Notes: generated by a model not told the origin, from the sequence alone. Counted from the stretch's first letter, positions 1 to 9,042 are shown. The stretch is 64,000 nt of DNA from G963665185 sp049723905 (GCF_049723905.1 NZ_JBJKFD010000001.1:2852001-2916000); one strand, 5' to 3'. Translations and numbers: made by a program.

Positions 1-2
1 CA

Positions 3-644
3 GTGCCGGATGGGACTGTCGACATTGTCATCCAATGTTCGGGCAACCAACCTGATGGCCAGGTGTGCGGTTCTGTCAAGAAGGGGAGACAGGTGGAATT
101 CAAGCCGGGGATACTCTATTTCGGCGCTCGTTTTTTTCCTGGCACGGCAGATGAGTTGCTACAATGCCCTCTCGATCAGTTCACGGAACAGCAGATTCCC
201 CTTACAGACGTGCACAGAAGCGCCGAGGAGTTGGTTGAGCGTATCAGTCTTGCTGAATCGTTTGGAGACCGCATAAAGTTGTTCGAAAGTTTTTACGCTC
301 AACAAATCCGAAAACGTTCTGGCGTTTCAACGTTGGTTTCGTATTTGATCGACAAGATCAACAGGGCGCATGGTGACATTAGAGTCGGTGATTTGGTGGA
401 GGATACCGGTTACTCGGTTCGATATATAAGTGGCTTGTTTTCGCGGGCCGTGGGAATCTCACCAAAGCTTTATTCCCGCATAGTCCGTTTTCAACGATGT
501 TTCGGCCTGCTGCGTGGACATGATGCGCTTTCATATGCCAACCTCGCGCAGGACAATGGGTATTATGACCAAGCCCATTTCATTAATGAATTCCGTGAAT
601 TTTCACTGTGCACCCCTGCTCAGGCCTTGGGAGCGTGCGCTTAG
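3..644 (+). CDS. AraC-family transcriptional regulator, C-terminal part (5' end outside window)
   Basis: The N-terminus is cut by the window edge; the frame is open to the first base and the GTG at its start is probably internal. The first ~60 residues (PDGTVDIVIQ, FGARFFPG) resemble the ligand-sensing domain of AraC regulators of the DUF6597 type. The last ~100 residues form the double helix-turn-helix: VGDLVEDTGYSVRYISGLF is the first HTH, and the YANLAQDNGYYDQAHFINEF stretch matches the AraC signature in the second. The family binds DNA and usually activates neighbouring or metabolic genes; the inducer cannot be guessed. No partner gene follows, since a repeat-filled gap comes next. Confidence 0.85.
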   Translation: MPDGTVDIVIQCSGNQPDGQVCGSVKKGRQVEFKPGILYFGARFFPGTADELLQCPLDQFTEQQIPLTDVHRSAEELVERISLAESFGDRIKLFESFYAQQIRKRSGVSTLVSYLIDKINRAHGDIRVGDLVEDTGYSVRYISGLFSRAVGISPKLYSRIVRFQRCFGLLRGHDALSYANLAQDNGYYDQAHFINEFREFSLCTPAQALGACA

Positions 645-811
645 TTGGTGCCCTCTCTTTTCCTGCTCGCACACCGGGGCGATAGAGTATTGGGACCAAC
701 TCTGACGACGTCGAGACTGACCCAGCGATGCTTTCCCTGTAAAACAGAATGAAGCAGGCAAAAAGAGTCACCGTTCACTGCTCGTTGTCGCTTCCATGGT
801 AAGCTTGGTGG

Positions 812-1054
812 CCTACCGCATTACACGACAGGAGCACAGAATGGTGCAAGAGCAAGGCACCAAGGCAAGACAAGGTATTCCCTTGGGGCTTTATTCTTTC
901 ATTCAGTCTGTCGCTCCCTACCCTTCCTTACCGTAGGCGGTTCAAAAAGAGGAAAGCCAAATCTCACGCAGCTATCAGGCTCTTTTCCTGCCACCTACCG
1001 CATTACACGACAGGAGCGCAGAATGGTGCAAGAGCAAGGCACCAGGGCGAGACA
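812..1054. repeat. pair of ~61-bp direct repeats, 182 bp apart
   Basis: 812-872 and 994-1054 are nearly identical, both starting CCTACCGCATTACACGACAG and running through GAATGGTGCAAGAGCAAGGC. Each is the left arm of a palindromic element. Only the second copy is followed by its matching right arm. Confidence 0.8.
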
Positions 1055-1137
1055 ATAGCGAAGTGTACTCTTCTCGTACACGAGAGCGCCTTGGATCGCC
1101 CGCAGTAACGCCGCTATTGTGCCATTCTGCGTTCCTG
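1011..1137. repeat. dispersed palindromic element, subtype with CAGGAGCGCAGAATGG ends
   Basis: An imperfect inverted repeat of ~127 bp. The left arm CAGGAGCGCAGAATGG pairs with the right arm CCATTCTGCGTTCCTG, the inner left AGAGCAAGGC pairs with ACGCCGCTATTG, and the centre is the small palindrome GTGTACTCTTCTCGTACAC. The inner core is shared with all other copies in the window while the outer arms differ. Confidence 0.75.
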
Positions 1138-1152
1138 CGCCTACCCAATGAA

Positions 1153-1181
1153 AAAGCCCCAAGGTATTCCCCTGGGGCTTT
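1153..1181. terminator. bidirectional intrinsic terminator downstream of topA
   Basis: AAAGCCCC (1153-1160) and GGGGCTTT (1174-1181) form an 8-bp stem around a 13-nt loop. A-rich bases lie to the left and T-rich bases to the right, so a U-tract follows in both directions. On the minus strand it lies past the topA stop and the repeats. Confidence 0.65.
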
Positions 1182-1222
1182 ATTCTTTCATTTGGTCTGT
1201 TGCTCTCTACCTTCCCTCATCG

Positions 1223-1349
1223 CAGGCGGTTCAAAAAGGGTGGAGAGCAAGGCGCTAGAAACATTCAATTGCGACGTGTACTCTTCTGTACACAAGCGAT
1301 TTGAATTTTTCGCGGCAACGCAGCTATCGGCCCTTTTTCAGCCGCCTGC
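1223..1349. repeat. dispersed palindromic element, 127 bp
   Basis: The outer arms are CAGGCGGTTCAAAAAGGG and CCCTTTTTCAGCCGCCTG. The inner core is GAGAGCAAGGCG, then ATTCAA, then GACGTGTAC-TCTTCT-GTACAC, then GATTTGAAT, then GCAACGCAGCTATCG. The whole sequence can fold into one long hairpin. It sits about 40 bp from the topA stop codon. Confidence 0.8.
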
Positions 1350-1387
1350 TGCAGTAACGCCGCTATTGTGCCATTCTGCGTTCCTGC

Positions 1388-3643
1388 CTACTCGTCGCCG
1401 TCGTCATCGAGAGACCGAGTATACCGGCACGCCTTCTCCGGACACGCCAAATGCTCGCCACGCGCCTTGGTGGTCTTGCGCACCAGAATCTTGGAGCCGC
1501 ATTTCGGGCACGGTTCGGGCACGGGCCAGTTCCACACGGCGTAGTCGCACTTGGGATACTGGTTGCAGGAGTAGAAGACCTTGCCCCGGCGCGAGCTTTT
1601 TTCCACCAGTTCGCCGTTGCAGCCTTCGCGCGGGCAGGCAACGCCCGTGGAGAACGGCTTGGTGTAGCGGCAGTCGGGATAGCCGGAACAGGCAATGAAA
1701 CGGCTTCCTGTCCGGGCCTTTTTCAGGTGCAGGTCCTTGCCGCATTCCGGGCAGGTTCCCACCACATCGGGTTCCGCGTTTTCAGACTCCAAAATCACGA
1801 TCTCGCCGTTTTCATCGCGCTTGAAGTTCTTGATATTTTTGCAGTCGGGATAGCCGGAGCAGCCGATGAACTCGCCCATGCGGCCGAAGCGGATAACCAT
1901 GGGCTTGCCGCACAGCTCGCAGTTCAGGCCGGTTTCCTTGCCCGTTCCCTTCACCCCGGCCATTTCCTTCTGGGCCTTGTCCAGGGTGGGATAGAAGTCG
2001 CCGGTAAAGTCCTTGAGCAGATTGACCCAGTCCTGGCTGCCTTCGGCCACGTTGTCCAACAGGTCTTCCATGTGCGCGGTAAAACCCACGTCCATGAGCG
2101 ACTCGAAATGTGCGGCCAGCATGTCCACAACGGTTGCCCCCAGTTCCGTGGGCGCAAACTTCTTTTCTTCCAGCCGGGCGTAGTCGCGCTCCAGCAGGGT
2201 GGAGATGATGGCGGCATAGGTGGACGGACGGCCAATGCCCTGTTCTTCCAGCTCCTTGACCAGCGAGGCTTCGGAAAAACGTGGCGGGGGCTGGGTGAAC
2301 TTCTGTTCCTTTTCCAGCTTGCGCACGTCCAGTACGTCGCCTGCGGTCAGCTTGGGAAGTTCGGAGTTGTCGTCCTCGCCCTTGCCGTACACGGTAAGAA
2401 AACCGGGGAAGAGCAACCGCTCGCCCTTGGCGCGCCACAGGGTGGGGCCTGCCTGCACGGTAACCGTGGTGTCCCAGAACTTGGCAGCAGCCATCTGCGA
2501 GGCCACAAAGCGCTGCCAGATGAGCTTGTACAGCTGGAACTGATCCCGGGGCAGCAGGCCGCTCACGTCGTCGGGCGTGATGAAAACATCGACCGGACGG
2601 ATGGCTTCGTGCGCATCCTGTGCTCCGGCCTTGGTTTTGTAGTAGCGGGGCTTTTCCGGGTAGTAATCCTCACCCAGGCGCTTGATGATAAAGTCCTTGG
2701 CCGCGTCGCGCGCCTCATTGGAAATACGAACCGAGTCGGTACGCATGTAGGTGATGAGCGCGGTGGTGCCCCTCTCGCCCAAATCCACACCTTCGTACAG
2801 GCGCTGGGCCGTACTCATGGTCTTTTTGGCGGAATAGCCCATGCGGCGGCTGGCGTCCTGCTGCAGGGTGGAGGTGATGTAGGGCGGCACGGGCGTGCGG
2901 GAACGTTCCTTTTCCTTGACCTCGGCCACGGTAAAGGGGCTTTCCTTTACGTCCTTTTCCAGGGCGGCGGCTTCCTCGCCAGAGCCAACGGCGGCCTTTT
3001 TGTCGTTGACCTTCCACAGGTCCACGGCAAATGGAGGCGGTTCCTTGCCTTCCAGCTCGGCACGGAACACCCAGTATTCTTCCGGACGGAAGGCCTGACG
3101 TTCCCGCTCGCGGTCTACAATGATGCGCAGAGCCACGGACTGAACACGCCCGGCGGAGATGCCGCGCTTGATCTTTTTCCAGAGCAGCGGGGAAAGCTTG
3201 TAGCCCACCAGCCGGTCCAGAATACGCCGCGCCTGCTGCGAATTGAACAGATTCTCGTTGAGCGGCCTGGGATTCTCCAGGGCTTCCTTGACCGCACGCG
3301 AGGTGATTTCGTTGAACTGGATGCGACTGAGCGGGACATCGCAATCCTTGAGAAGTTCGGCCACGTGCCAGGCAATGGCCTCCCCCTCGCGGTCGGGGTC
3401 GGGGGCCAGATAGATATGCTTGGCTTTGGCTGCCGCGCTCTGGAGTTTGGAGACCACCTTCTGTTTACCGGGTATTACCTGGTATTGCGGTGCAAAATCG
3501 CTGTCTTCCTCCACGCCCAGGTTCTTGGACGGAAGGTCGCGGACATGCCCCACAGAGGCTTCGACTTTGTAGTCTTTGCCCAGAAATTTCTTGATGGTCT
3601 TCACCTTGGCCGGTGATTCGACGATAATTAGGTTGTGCGCCAT
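1388..3643 (-). CDS. topA: DNA topoisomerase I (type IA)
   Basis: A 751-residue type IA topoisomerase that relaxes negative supercoils through a 5'-phosphotyrosine intermediate. The TOPRIM domain starts at LIIVESPAK and carries the acidic DPDREGEAI motif near residues 82-90. The catalytic tyrosine is in ITYMRTDS (about Tyr299). Four C-terminal zinc ribbons follow: CELCGKP..CSGYPDC, CPECGKD..CSGYPDC, CPREGCN..CNQYPKC and CPKCGSK..CPEKAC. The chosen ATG gives the conserved MAHNLIIVESPAK N-terminus; a TTG 12 codons upstream is possible but would add unconserved residues. It is transcribed toward the repeat region and the bidirectional terminator. Confidence 0.97.
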   Translation of the reverse strand: MAHNLIIVESPAKVKTIKKFLGKDYKVEASVGHVRDLPSKNLGVEEDSDFAPQYQVIPGKQKVVSKLQSAAAKAKHIYLAPDPDREGEAIAWHVAELLKDCDVPLSRIQFNEITSRAVKEALENPRPLNENLFNSQQARRILDRLVGYKLSPLLWKKIKRGISAGRVQSVALRIIVDRERERQAFRPEEYWVFRAELEGKEPPPFAVDLWKVNDKKAAVGSGEEAAALEKDVKESPFTVAEVKEKERSRTPVPPYITSTLQQDASRRMGYSAKKTMSTAQRLYEGVDLGERGTTALITYMRTDSVRISNEARDAAKDFIIKRLGEDYYPEKPRYYKTKAGAQDAHEAIRPVDVFITPDDVSGLLPRDQFQLYKLIWQRFVASQMAAAKFWDTTVTVQAGPTLWRAKGERLLFPGFLTVYGKGEDDNSELPKLTAGDVLDVRKLEKEQKFTQPPPRFSEASLVKELEEQGIGRPSTYAAIISTLLERDYARLEEKKFAPTELGATVVDMLAAHFESLMDVGFTAHMEDLLDNVAEGSQDWVNLLKDFTGDFYPTLDKAQKEMAGVKGTGKETGLNCELCGKPMVIRFGRMGEFIGCSGYPDCKNIKNFKRDENGEIVILESENAEPDVVGTCPECGKDLHLKKARTGSRFIACSGYPDCRYTKPFSTGVACPREGCNGELVEKSSRRGKVFYSCNQYPKCDYAVWNWPVPEPCPKCGSKILVRKTTKARGEHLACPEKACRYTRSLDDDGDE

Positions 3644-3824
3644 GTCACGCGCTATAGCCATGCTGAAGCAAGATAGCAACCCCGGTTTTTGGTTGTCTTG
3701 TAATTTTCACAGGCAAATCAAGGCCCGCATCCACGATAAAAGCACTGCATTATCGGCTTGACGGTGAGGGAAAAGGCTGATCTGAATAACCGCGAGAAGC
3801 ATTTATGCAGGAGACGCATTTTAT

Positions 3825-4730
3825 ATGGAACATAAATTTGGCGCTGCGGCCATAATCGGTCCGCCCAATGCTGGAAAGTCCACGTTTCTGAACCAGATTC
3901 TGGGACAGAAAATAGCCATCGTAACGCCCAAGCCCCAGACCACCCGCAACCGCATCAGCGGCATCTGGACCGGGGAGGACGCCCAGGTGGTCTTTCTGGA
4001 CACCCCCGGCATCCACCGCCTGCGCGGCAAAATGAACAGCTTTCTGCTCAAAAGCGCGTGGCAGGCCCTGGCCGGTGCGGACGTGGCCGTCCTTTTTCTG
4101 GACGCCGCCCTGTACGCGGACAAGCCCCATGTTTTCGACAAGGACATGGCCCCCATCAAAAAGGAGCTGGCCCAAGCCGGAGCCCAGCTTCTGATTGCCG
4201 CCAACAAGGTGGACAAGGTCCACGACAAGCGCAAGCTGCTGAGCGTTTTGGGCCGCATAGGCGAAATGTTTCCGGACGCCGAAATCTTTCCCGTGGCCGC
4301 CATCAACGGCGACGGACTGGACGGCCTGCTGGAAAAAGTCGTTTCCATGCTGCCCGAAGGGCCGCCCATGTTCCCGGAAGATCAGGTATCCACCGTACCC
4401 ATGCGCTTTCTGGCCGCGGAGATCGTGCGCGAAAAGCTCTTCATGGAGCTGCGCCAGGAACTCCCCTACCAGACCACCGTGGAAATAGAGCACTGGGAAG
4501 AGGAAGACGGCCTGGTGCGCATTGCGGCCCTTATCTATACGGCGCGCAAAACGCACAAGGGCATCATCATCGGCAAGGGCGGAGCAACCCTTAAAAAGGT
4601 CGGACAAAGCGCTCGCACGGAATTGGAAGACATGCTGCAATGCAAGGTCTTCCTCCAGATATGGGTCAAAATCCGCGAAGGTTGGACCGAAGACCCCGGC
4701 TTTCTGCGCTCGTTGGGCTTCGGCGAATAG
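3825..4730 (+). CDS. era: GTPase Era
   Basis: A 301-residue ribosome-assembly GTPase that binds the 3' end of 16S rRNA. The G1 loop is GPPNAGKST (residues 12-20), G3 is DTPG and G4 is NKVD. The C-terminal KH domain includes KGIIIGKGGATLKKVG. Length and domain order are normal for Era. It is divergent from topA, with 181 bp between the two starts, and is probably monocistronic. Confidence 0.97.
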   Translation: MEHKFGAAAIIGPPNAGKSTFLNQILGQKIAIVTPKPQTTRNRISGIWTGEDAQVVFLDTPGIHRLRGKMNSFLLKSAWQALAGADVAVLFLDAALYADKPHVFDKDMAPIKKELAQAGAQLLIAANKVDKVHDKRKLLSVLGRIGEMFPDAEIFPVAAINGDGLDGLLEKVVSMLPEGPPMFPEDQVSTVPMRFLAAEIVREKLFMELRQELPYQTTVEIEHWEEEDGLVRIAALIYTARKTHKGIIIGKGGATLKKVGQSARTELEDMLQCKVFLQIWVKIREGWTEDPGFLRSLGFGE

Positions 4731-4760
4731 CCTTTTCCCCCTCCCTCCCTTTTTCTTCCG

Positions 4761-4796
4761 TGCTCCGGGGCGGTATGCCAACCGTCCCGGAGTGCA
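4761..4796 (+). terminator. weak hairpin after era
   Basis: TGCTCCGGG/CGGT and ACCG/CCCGGAGTGCA form an interrupted ~13-bp stem about 30 bp after the era stop. No clear T-run follows, so termination here is uncertain. The rest of the 300-bp gap before the next gene shows nothing else I can name. Confidence 0.35.
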
Positions 4797-5033
4797 GAAA
4801 AACAAGCCGACAGGCCGCTGCCCTCAAGCCGCGGGAGCAAGACGCAGGCTCGGAGTTCGGGAAGAATGCAAAGCCTCTGTGCCACTTCCCTCTCGCAAAG
4901 GTCTGTATATTTCGACGCAACAACGGTATCGTGCTTTTTTGGCAACTTGAGACTGTATTTTCACGCCGTCTTGTCCCCGTCGAAATGATGACGTACTATT
5001 TGTTCCGAAATTCAAATATCTCTGGATTATTCA

Positions 5034-5771
5034 ATGGTGAACCCGCAAAAAGAAGATACGTTGCAAAGCATTGAAAGACTGCAACAGGTGCAGAAGGAAC
5101 TTGCCGCCGCAGCCGAGCGCGCCCACCGGAATCCGGCGGACGTGACCCTGGTGGCCATTTCCAAGAAACATCCGGCCCGGGCCGTGCAAACCCTTGCCGC
5201 ACATGGGCATCTGGACTTTGGCGAAAACTATGTGCAGGAAGTTCTGGACAAGCAGGACACCCTTGCCGACCCCGCCATTCGTTGGCACTTCGTGGGCGGT
5301 TTGCAGAGCAACAAGGCCAAGTTCGTGGCCGGACGTTTTCACCTTGTGCACTCGGTGGACTCGGAAAAGCTGGCCCGCATGTTGCAAAAGAGTATGACGA
5401 AAAAGCGCGAAGCGGCCGAGGTGGCCCCCGACGCGGTACAGGACGTACTGCTGCAGGTGAACCTGGACTGCGAAGCGCAAAAAAGCGGCACTTCTGCAGA
5501 CCAGGCCGAAGCCGTGGCCAGGGCCATAGGGGAAATGGACGCCCTGCGCCTGCGCGGGCTTATGCTGATGCCCAGGTTCGACGAAGACCCGGAGCAGACG
5601 CGCCCCTCGTTCGCCGCCCTGCGCCGCCTGCGCGACGAATTGCAGGACAAGCTGGGCGTGGAACTGCCGCACCTTTCCATGGGCATGAGCAACGACTTTG
5701 TCCAGGCCGTGGAAGAAGGCGCCACCCTTGTACGGGTCGGCACACGAATTTTCGGGCCAAGGGAATACTGA
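5034..5771 (+). CDS. YggS/PLPBP-family pyridoxal-phosphate-binding protein
   Basis: A 245-residue protein of the YggS/PLPBP family, a single-domain alanine-racemase-like barrel that carries PLP and buffers vitamin B6 and amino-acid pools; it has no proven catalytic activity. The PLP lysine is in VAISKKHPA (about Lys44). FGENYVQE, WHFVGGLQSNK and LSMGMSNDF are family motifs, the last contacting the cofactor phosphate. The ATG at 5034 gives a normal N-terminus. It lies just ahead of the flagellar run, but no functional link is implied. Confidence 0.93.
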   Translation: MVNPQKEDTLQSIERLQQVQKELAAAAERAHRNPADVTLVAISKKHPARAVQTLAAHGHLDFGENYVQEVLDKQDTLADPAIRWHFVGGLQSNKAKFVAGRFHLVHSVDSEKLARMLQKSMTKKREAAEVAPDAVQDVLLQVNLDCEAQKSGTSADQAEAVARAIGEMDALRLRGLMLMPRFDEDPEQTRPSFAALRRLRDELQDKLGVELPHLSMGMSNDFVQAVEEGATLVRVGTRIFGPREY

Positions 5772-5888
5772 TTGTACATCCGCAAATACCAAAGACGTAT
5801 TTTGCGGAAGCGACGCTAGGTTGTGTTCACGGAAGAACAACTACCGCCGGGTCCGTGCCCGGCAAGACCAGGGAATCGGTAAAAGACT

Positions 5889-6650
5889 ATGGATCTTGCG
5901 ACCATAATCGGCATCGTGTTGTCCATGGGCCTGGTTCTGTCAGCCATTCTGATGGGATCAAGCCTGGCTATCTTCATCTCCGTTCCGTCGGCGCTCATCG
6001 TCATTGGCGGAACCATCGGGGCGACCCTGGTCAACTACCCTCTGGGGCAGGTGCTGGGGGTCATGGGCGTCATTAAAAAGACGTTGTTTTCCAGCCTGGA
6101 CGACCCCGGCGAACTCATCGCCCGTTTCATGGATTACGCCAACCGCGCCCGCCGCGAAGGCATCCTCTCTCTGGAACCCCTGCTCAAGGAAATTACCGAC
6201 GACTACCTGCGCAAAGGGCTGCAGCTGACGGTCGACGGTCTGGAGCCGCAGACCATCCAGGAAGTCCTCGAAACCGAAGTGCAGTATCTGGAACAGCGCC
6301 ACGAGGGCGGCGTGGAAATCGTGGCCGCCATGGGCGCGTACGCCCCGGCCCTGGGCATGATCGGTACGGTTGTCGGCCTGGTGCAGATGCTCCAGTCCAT
6401 GAGCGACCCCAGCAGCATTGGCCCGGCCATGGCCGTGGCCCTGCTGACCACCCTGTACGGCGCCATCCTGGCAAACCTGGTGTTCAACCCCATGTCGGGC
6501 AAGCTCAAGACCCGAAGCCGGGAGGAGGTCCTTTTGCGCGAGCTGATACTGGAGGGCATTCTGGCTATTTCCAAGGGTGAAAACCCCCGTATCATCGAGG
6601 AAAAACTCAACAGTTTTCTGCCGCCCAAGTCGCGCAGATCGTCCGACTAG
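5889..6650 (+). CDS. motA: flagellar stator protein MotA/PomA type (first set)
   Basis: A 253-residue inner-membrane stator subunit with four membrane segments: about residues 5-25 and 30-50, then 150-175 and 185-205 after a large cytoplasmic loop. Typical stretches are SALIVIGGTIGATLVNYP and AMGAYAPALGMIGTVVGLVQ. It assembles with MotB-type proteins to couple ion flow to rotor torque. Two MotB-type genes follow at 18 bp and then 2 bp, and fliL and fliN-Q come after them, so this is one flagellar operon. A second motA lies on the other strand near 19.2 kb. Confidence 0.93.
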   Translation: MDLATIIGIVLSMGLVLSAILMGSSLAIFISVPSALIVIGGTIGATLVNYPLGQVLGVMGVIKKTLFSSLDDPGELIARFMDYANRARREGILSLEPLLKEITDDYLRKGLQLTVDGLEPQTIQEVLETEVQYLEQRHEGGVEIVAAMGAYAPALGMIGTVVGLVQMLQSMSDPSSIGPAMAVALLTTLYGAILANLVFNPMSGKLKTRSREEVLLRELILEGILAISKGENPRIIEEKLNSFLPPKSRRSSD

Positions 6651-6668
6651 CGTTTCGCGGAGCCAGCC

Positions 6669-7499
6669 ATGGCGAAGAAGAAAAAGAAAAAGAGTGGTGG
6701 CGACGGCGAAGAAATGCCGGCCTGGCTCATCACCTTTTCCGACATGATGACCCTGCTTCTGACGTTTTTCGTCCTGCTCAACAGTATGGCTGTTGTGGAC
6801 GAACGCCGGAAGCTCGTTGCCCTGGGGTCCATCATCGGCACCTTCGGCATGGGGGAAAAGAGCTTTGACGTGCTCACCACGCAGGACACGAAAAAATCCG
6901 TGGACCCCGGCCCCATGGAAGACGTGGACGACCTTGCCCAGCTCAAGGAGATGGTCTGGGACGACATGACCCAGGACGTCCGCTTTGCGGAAAACAAATT
7001 CGTGCAGGTCTTCTCGGTTGCCGCGGACATTCTGTTCACGCCCGGCAGCCAGCGCCTTTCGGAACAAGGACGCCGAATGCTGGAGCATATTGTCCCTGTT
7101 CTGAAAAAGCTCGACAAGCCGGTGCTTCTGGCCGGGCATACCGCCTCCCTGCGCGACGAACTGGGCGAAAAATTTTCAGTAAAGCAGATGGAAGCCATCC
7201 ACGATGCTTCGTGGCGCATCTCCCTGAGCCGCGTCCTGGCCGTGTACCGTTTCTTTCTGGACCAGGGTGTCAAGCCGGAAAGGATGCGTGTGGAGGCCTT
7301 TGGCCGCTTTCACCCCCGCGGCGACAACAACACCATCGACGGCAGGCGGATGAACCGCCGGGTGGACATTGTTCTGGACAAACGGACTCTCTGGGCCGAA
7401 CAGGAACTCAAAGGCGCAATTAAAATGCCTGTGAAGAAAAAGGATTCCTTCGACTACGACGGCTTCATCTTCCGCCTGAACGGAACCAACGGGCAGTAG
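6669..7499 (+). CDS. MotB-type stator protein with OmpA domain (first of a tandem pair)
   Basis: 276 residues. A lysine-rich N-terminus (MAKKKKKKSGG) precedes the single membrane helix AWLITFSDMMTLLLTFFVLL, which contains the Asp of SDMMTLL used for ion conduction in the MotB family. The C-terminal OmpA-like peptidoglycan-binding domain includes VEAFGRFHPRGDN and DGRRMNRRVDIVL. It starts 18 bp after motA and stops 2 bp before a second, different MotB-type gene. It may be a heterodimer partner or a stator accessory protein; which of the pair is the main MotB is not visible. Confidence 0.9.
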   Translation: MAKKKKKKSGGDGEEMPAWLITFSDMMTLLLTFFVLLNSMAVVDERRKLVALGSIIGTFGMGEKSFDVLTTQDTKKSVDPGPMEDVDDLAQLKEMVWDDMTQDVRFAENKFVQVFSVAADILFTPGSQRLSEQGRRMLEHIVPVLKKLDKPVLLAGHTASLRDELGEKFSVKQMEAIHDASWRISLSRVLAVYRFFLDQGVKPERMRVEAFGRFHPRGDNNTIDGRRMNRRVDIVLDKRTLWAEQELKGAIKMPVKKKDSFDYDGFIFRLNGTNGQ

Positions 7500-7501
7500 C
7501 C

Positions 7502-8230
7502 ATGGCTAAAAGAGAGAAAAAGGAATCAAAGGGCCCGGCCCAAACCTGGCTTATCACCTTTGGTGACCTGGTCACCCTTCTTTTGACTTTTTTCGTCCTC
7601 TTGCTCAGTATGGCTTCCATGGACCAGAGTTTTTTGACGCGGGTCAGTGTCTTTACAAAGGACATCGGTTTTTTGACCTACCGCGGGTCCGGGCAGATCC
7701 CGTCGCGCATCAAGATGATCATTGAACTCATGGAACGCCCGCAGGACGTACTGCTGGAGGACGACCGCATCAAGGATCTGCTGTTTCCCGACGACGTCCT
7801 CCCGCCAGGCATAGACCGGGGCACACTGGAAGAAAACCTGCGCATTCTGCGACGCCAGGACGGCGTGGCACTGGTGCTTTCGGACAAACTTCTTTTCGCA
7901 TCGGGCAGCGCCTCGCTTGCGCCGGAAGCCGATCCTCTGCTTGCCCAGATCGCCACAGTGTTGCAGTATCTTCCGTTCAACGTAAATGTGGCCGGGTTTT
8001 CCGACAATGTTCCGGGGCGCACCAAAGACAACTACCAACTCTCGGGAGAACGCGCCGAATCCGTGCTGGACTATTTTCTCAAACACGGGTTTGACCCGAT
8101 CAGATTTTCCATTTCCGCTTTCGGTCCCAACCTGCCCATTGCGCCCAATGCGACGCCGGAGGGACGGGCCGCAAACCGGCGGGTGGAAATTCTGGTAAAG
8201 ACCCAGACCATGCTGGGCTCATACTCCTGA
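7502..8230 (+). CDS. MotB-type stator protein with OmpA domain (second of a tandem pair)
   Basis: 242 residues with the helix WLITFGDLVTLLLTFFVLLL, again with the ion-binding Asp (FGDLVTLL), then an OmpA domain with ISAFGPNLPIAPN and EGRAANRRVEILV. The region between helix and OmpA domain differs from that of the preceding gene, so the two are old paralogues and not a recent duplication. The 2-bp spacing shows tight co-translation. Both keep the key Asp, so both could conduct ions with the same MotA. Confidence 0.9.
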   Translation: MAKREKKESKGPAQTWLITFGDLVTLLLTFFVLLLSMASMDQSFLTRVSVFTKDIGFLTYRGSGQIPSRIKMIIELMERPQDVLLEDDRIKDLLFPDDVLPPGIDRGTLEENLRILRRQDGVALVLSDKLLFASGSASLAPEADPLLAQIATVLQYLPFNVNVAGFSDNVPGRTKDNYQLSGERAESVLDYFLKHGFDPIRFSISAFGPNLPIAPNATPEGRAANRRVEILVKTQTMLGSYS

Positions 8231-8328
8231 GAAAAACCACGGCAAGGCGGGATGCATGTTGCTTCCGCAGCCGCACCGTGGATTCACGAATTTAAGACGA
8301 CGATACCCGCAAGACCAAGGAGCCGAAC

Positions 8329-8835
8329 GTGTCAGAAGAAGAAACCCAACAAGAAGCGCCGCGCAAAAAATTCGGATTTTTAAAATGGCTTATCCTGCTG
8401 CTTCTGCTGTTGATTCTGGCGGGCGGCGGATATTACGTATACGCCAAATTCTTTGCCGCGCCTGGGGACGGGGCAGACAAGCCCGTTGCCGAGGAAAGCC
8501 AAAAGGACAAAGGGTCCGGCGAGGTGCAGGGCTTCAAGGATCTGGTCACCCTGCCCACCTTTGTGGTCAACCTGGCCGACCCGCTGGGACGCCGCTACCT
8601 GAAGCTTTCCATGGATGTGGAGGTTACGGACGAGGAAGCCTCCAAAAAGCTTACCAACTCCGAAGCCCAGGTGCGGGACGCCATTATCCTGCTGCTGTCC
8701 AGCAAGTCGTTCCAGGATCTTTCCACCATAGAGGACAAGATCATGCTTAAAAAGCAGGTGGTGGAACGGCTCAATCAGGTTTTGGGCGGCCCCAAGGTGC
8801 TGCGCGTCTACTTTACGGAAATGGTTGTGCAATAA
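8329..8835 (+). CDS. fliL: flagellar basal body-associated protein FliL
   Basis: A 168-residue protein with a short charged cytoplasmic tail, a membrane helix (WLILLLLLLILAGGGYYVY) and a periplasmic FliL domain (VTLPTFVVNLAD, RRYLKLSMDVEV). FliL surrounds and supports the stator ring. The start is GTG, set by the Shine-Dalgarno AAGGAG seven bases upstream. It sits directly after the stator genes, as is common. Confidence 0.9.
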   Translation: MSEEETQQEAPRKKFGFLKWLILLLLLLILAGGGYYVYAKFFAAPGDGADKPVAEESQKDKGSGEVQGFKDLVTLPTFVVNLADPLGRRYLKLSMDVEVTDEEASKKLTNSEAQVRDAIILLLSSKSFQDLSTIEDKIMLKKQVVERLNQVLGGPKVLRVYFTEMVVQ

Positions 8836-8873
8836 CCCCCGGAAATGGTTCGGCAATCCATTTTCCATGCGCA

Positions 8874-8902
8874 TTGACAGGGGAACGGGCACAGCCTAAT
8901 GC
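8874..8902 (+). promoter_or_regulatory. possible sigma-70 promoter before fliN
   Basis: TTGACA (8874-8879) is followed after 17 bases by TAATGC (8897-8902). It lies in the 207-bp gap between fliL and fliN, the largest gap in the plus-strand flagellar run. The -10 match is poor. Confidence 0.3.
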
Positions 8903-9042
8903 TTGAATGTCCGAGAGATAGCAGGGTCCGCTTTTGGGGTGGACCCGAAAAGACGCCACTTGGCCCATTTTTTGAATAGGTTATCCTGTCGGCGATGAAG
9001 CCGCGATAACCGGCTGGCACAGCCAGCCAAGGCACAAAGAGG

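Larger units (their letters stand above)
645..1387. other. repeat-filled intergenic region between the araC-like gene and topA
   Basis: I find no believable gene in these 743 bases. They hold two direct repeats of ~61 bp (812-872 and 994-1054), two direct repeats of ~80 bp (872-949 and 1161-1240), two full palindromic elements (1011-1137, 1223-1349), a shrunken one (about 936-992) and a lone right arm (1350-1387) ending exactly at the topA stop codon. The left arm at 819-866 and the right arm at 1350-1387 belong to the same element subtype, so the region looks like one element opened by nested insertions or duplications. Confidence 0.75.

Noticed and set aside
1451..3616. Long open frame on the plus strand through topA
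   Set aside because: It is antisense to a clear topA; such frames arise from biased third positions in G+C-rich genes and it has no recognisable domain.
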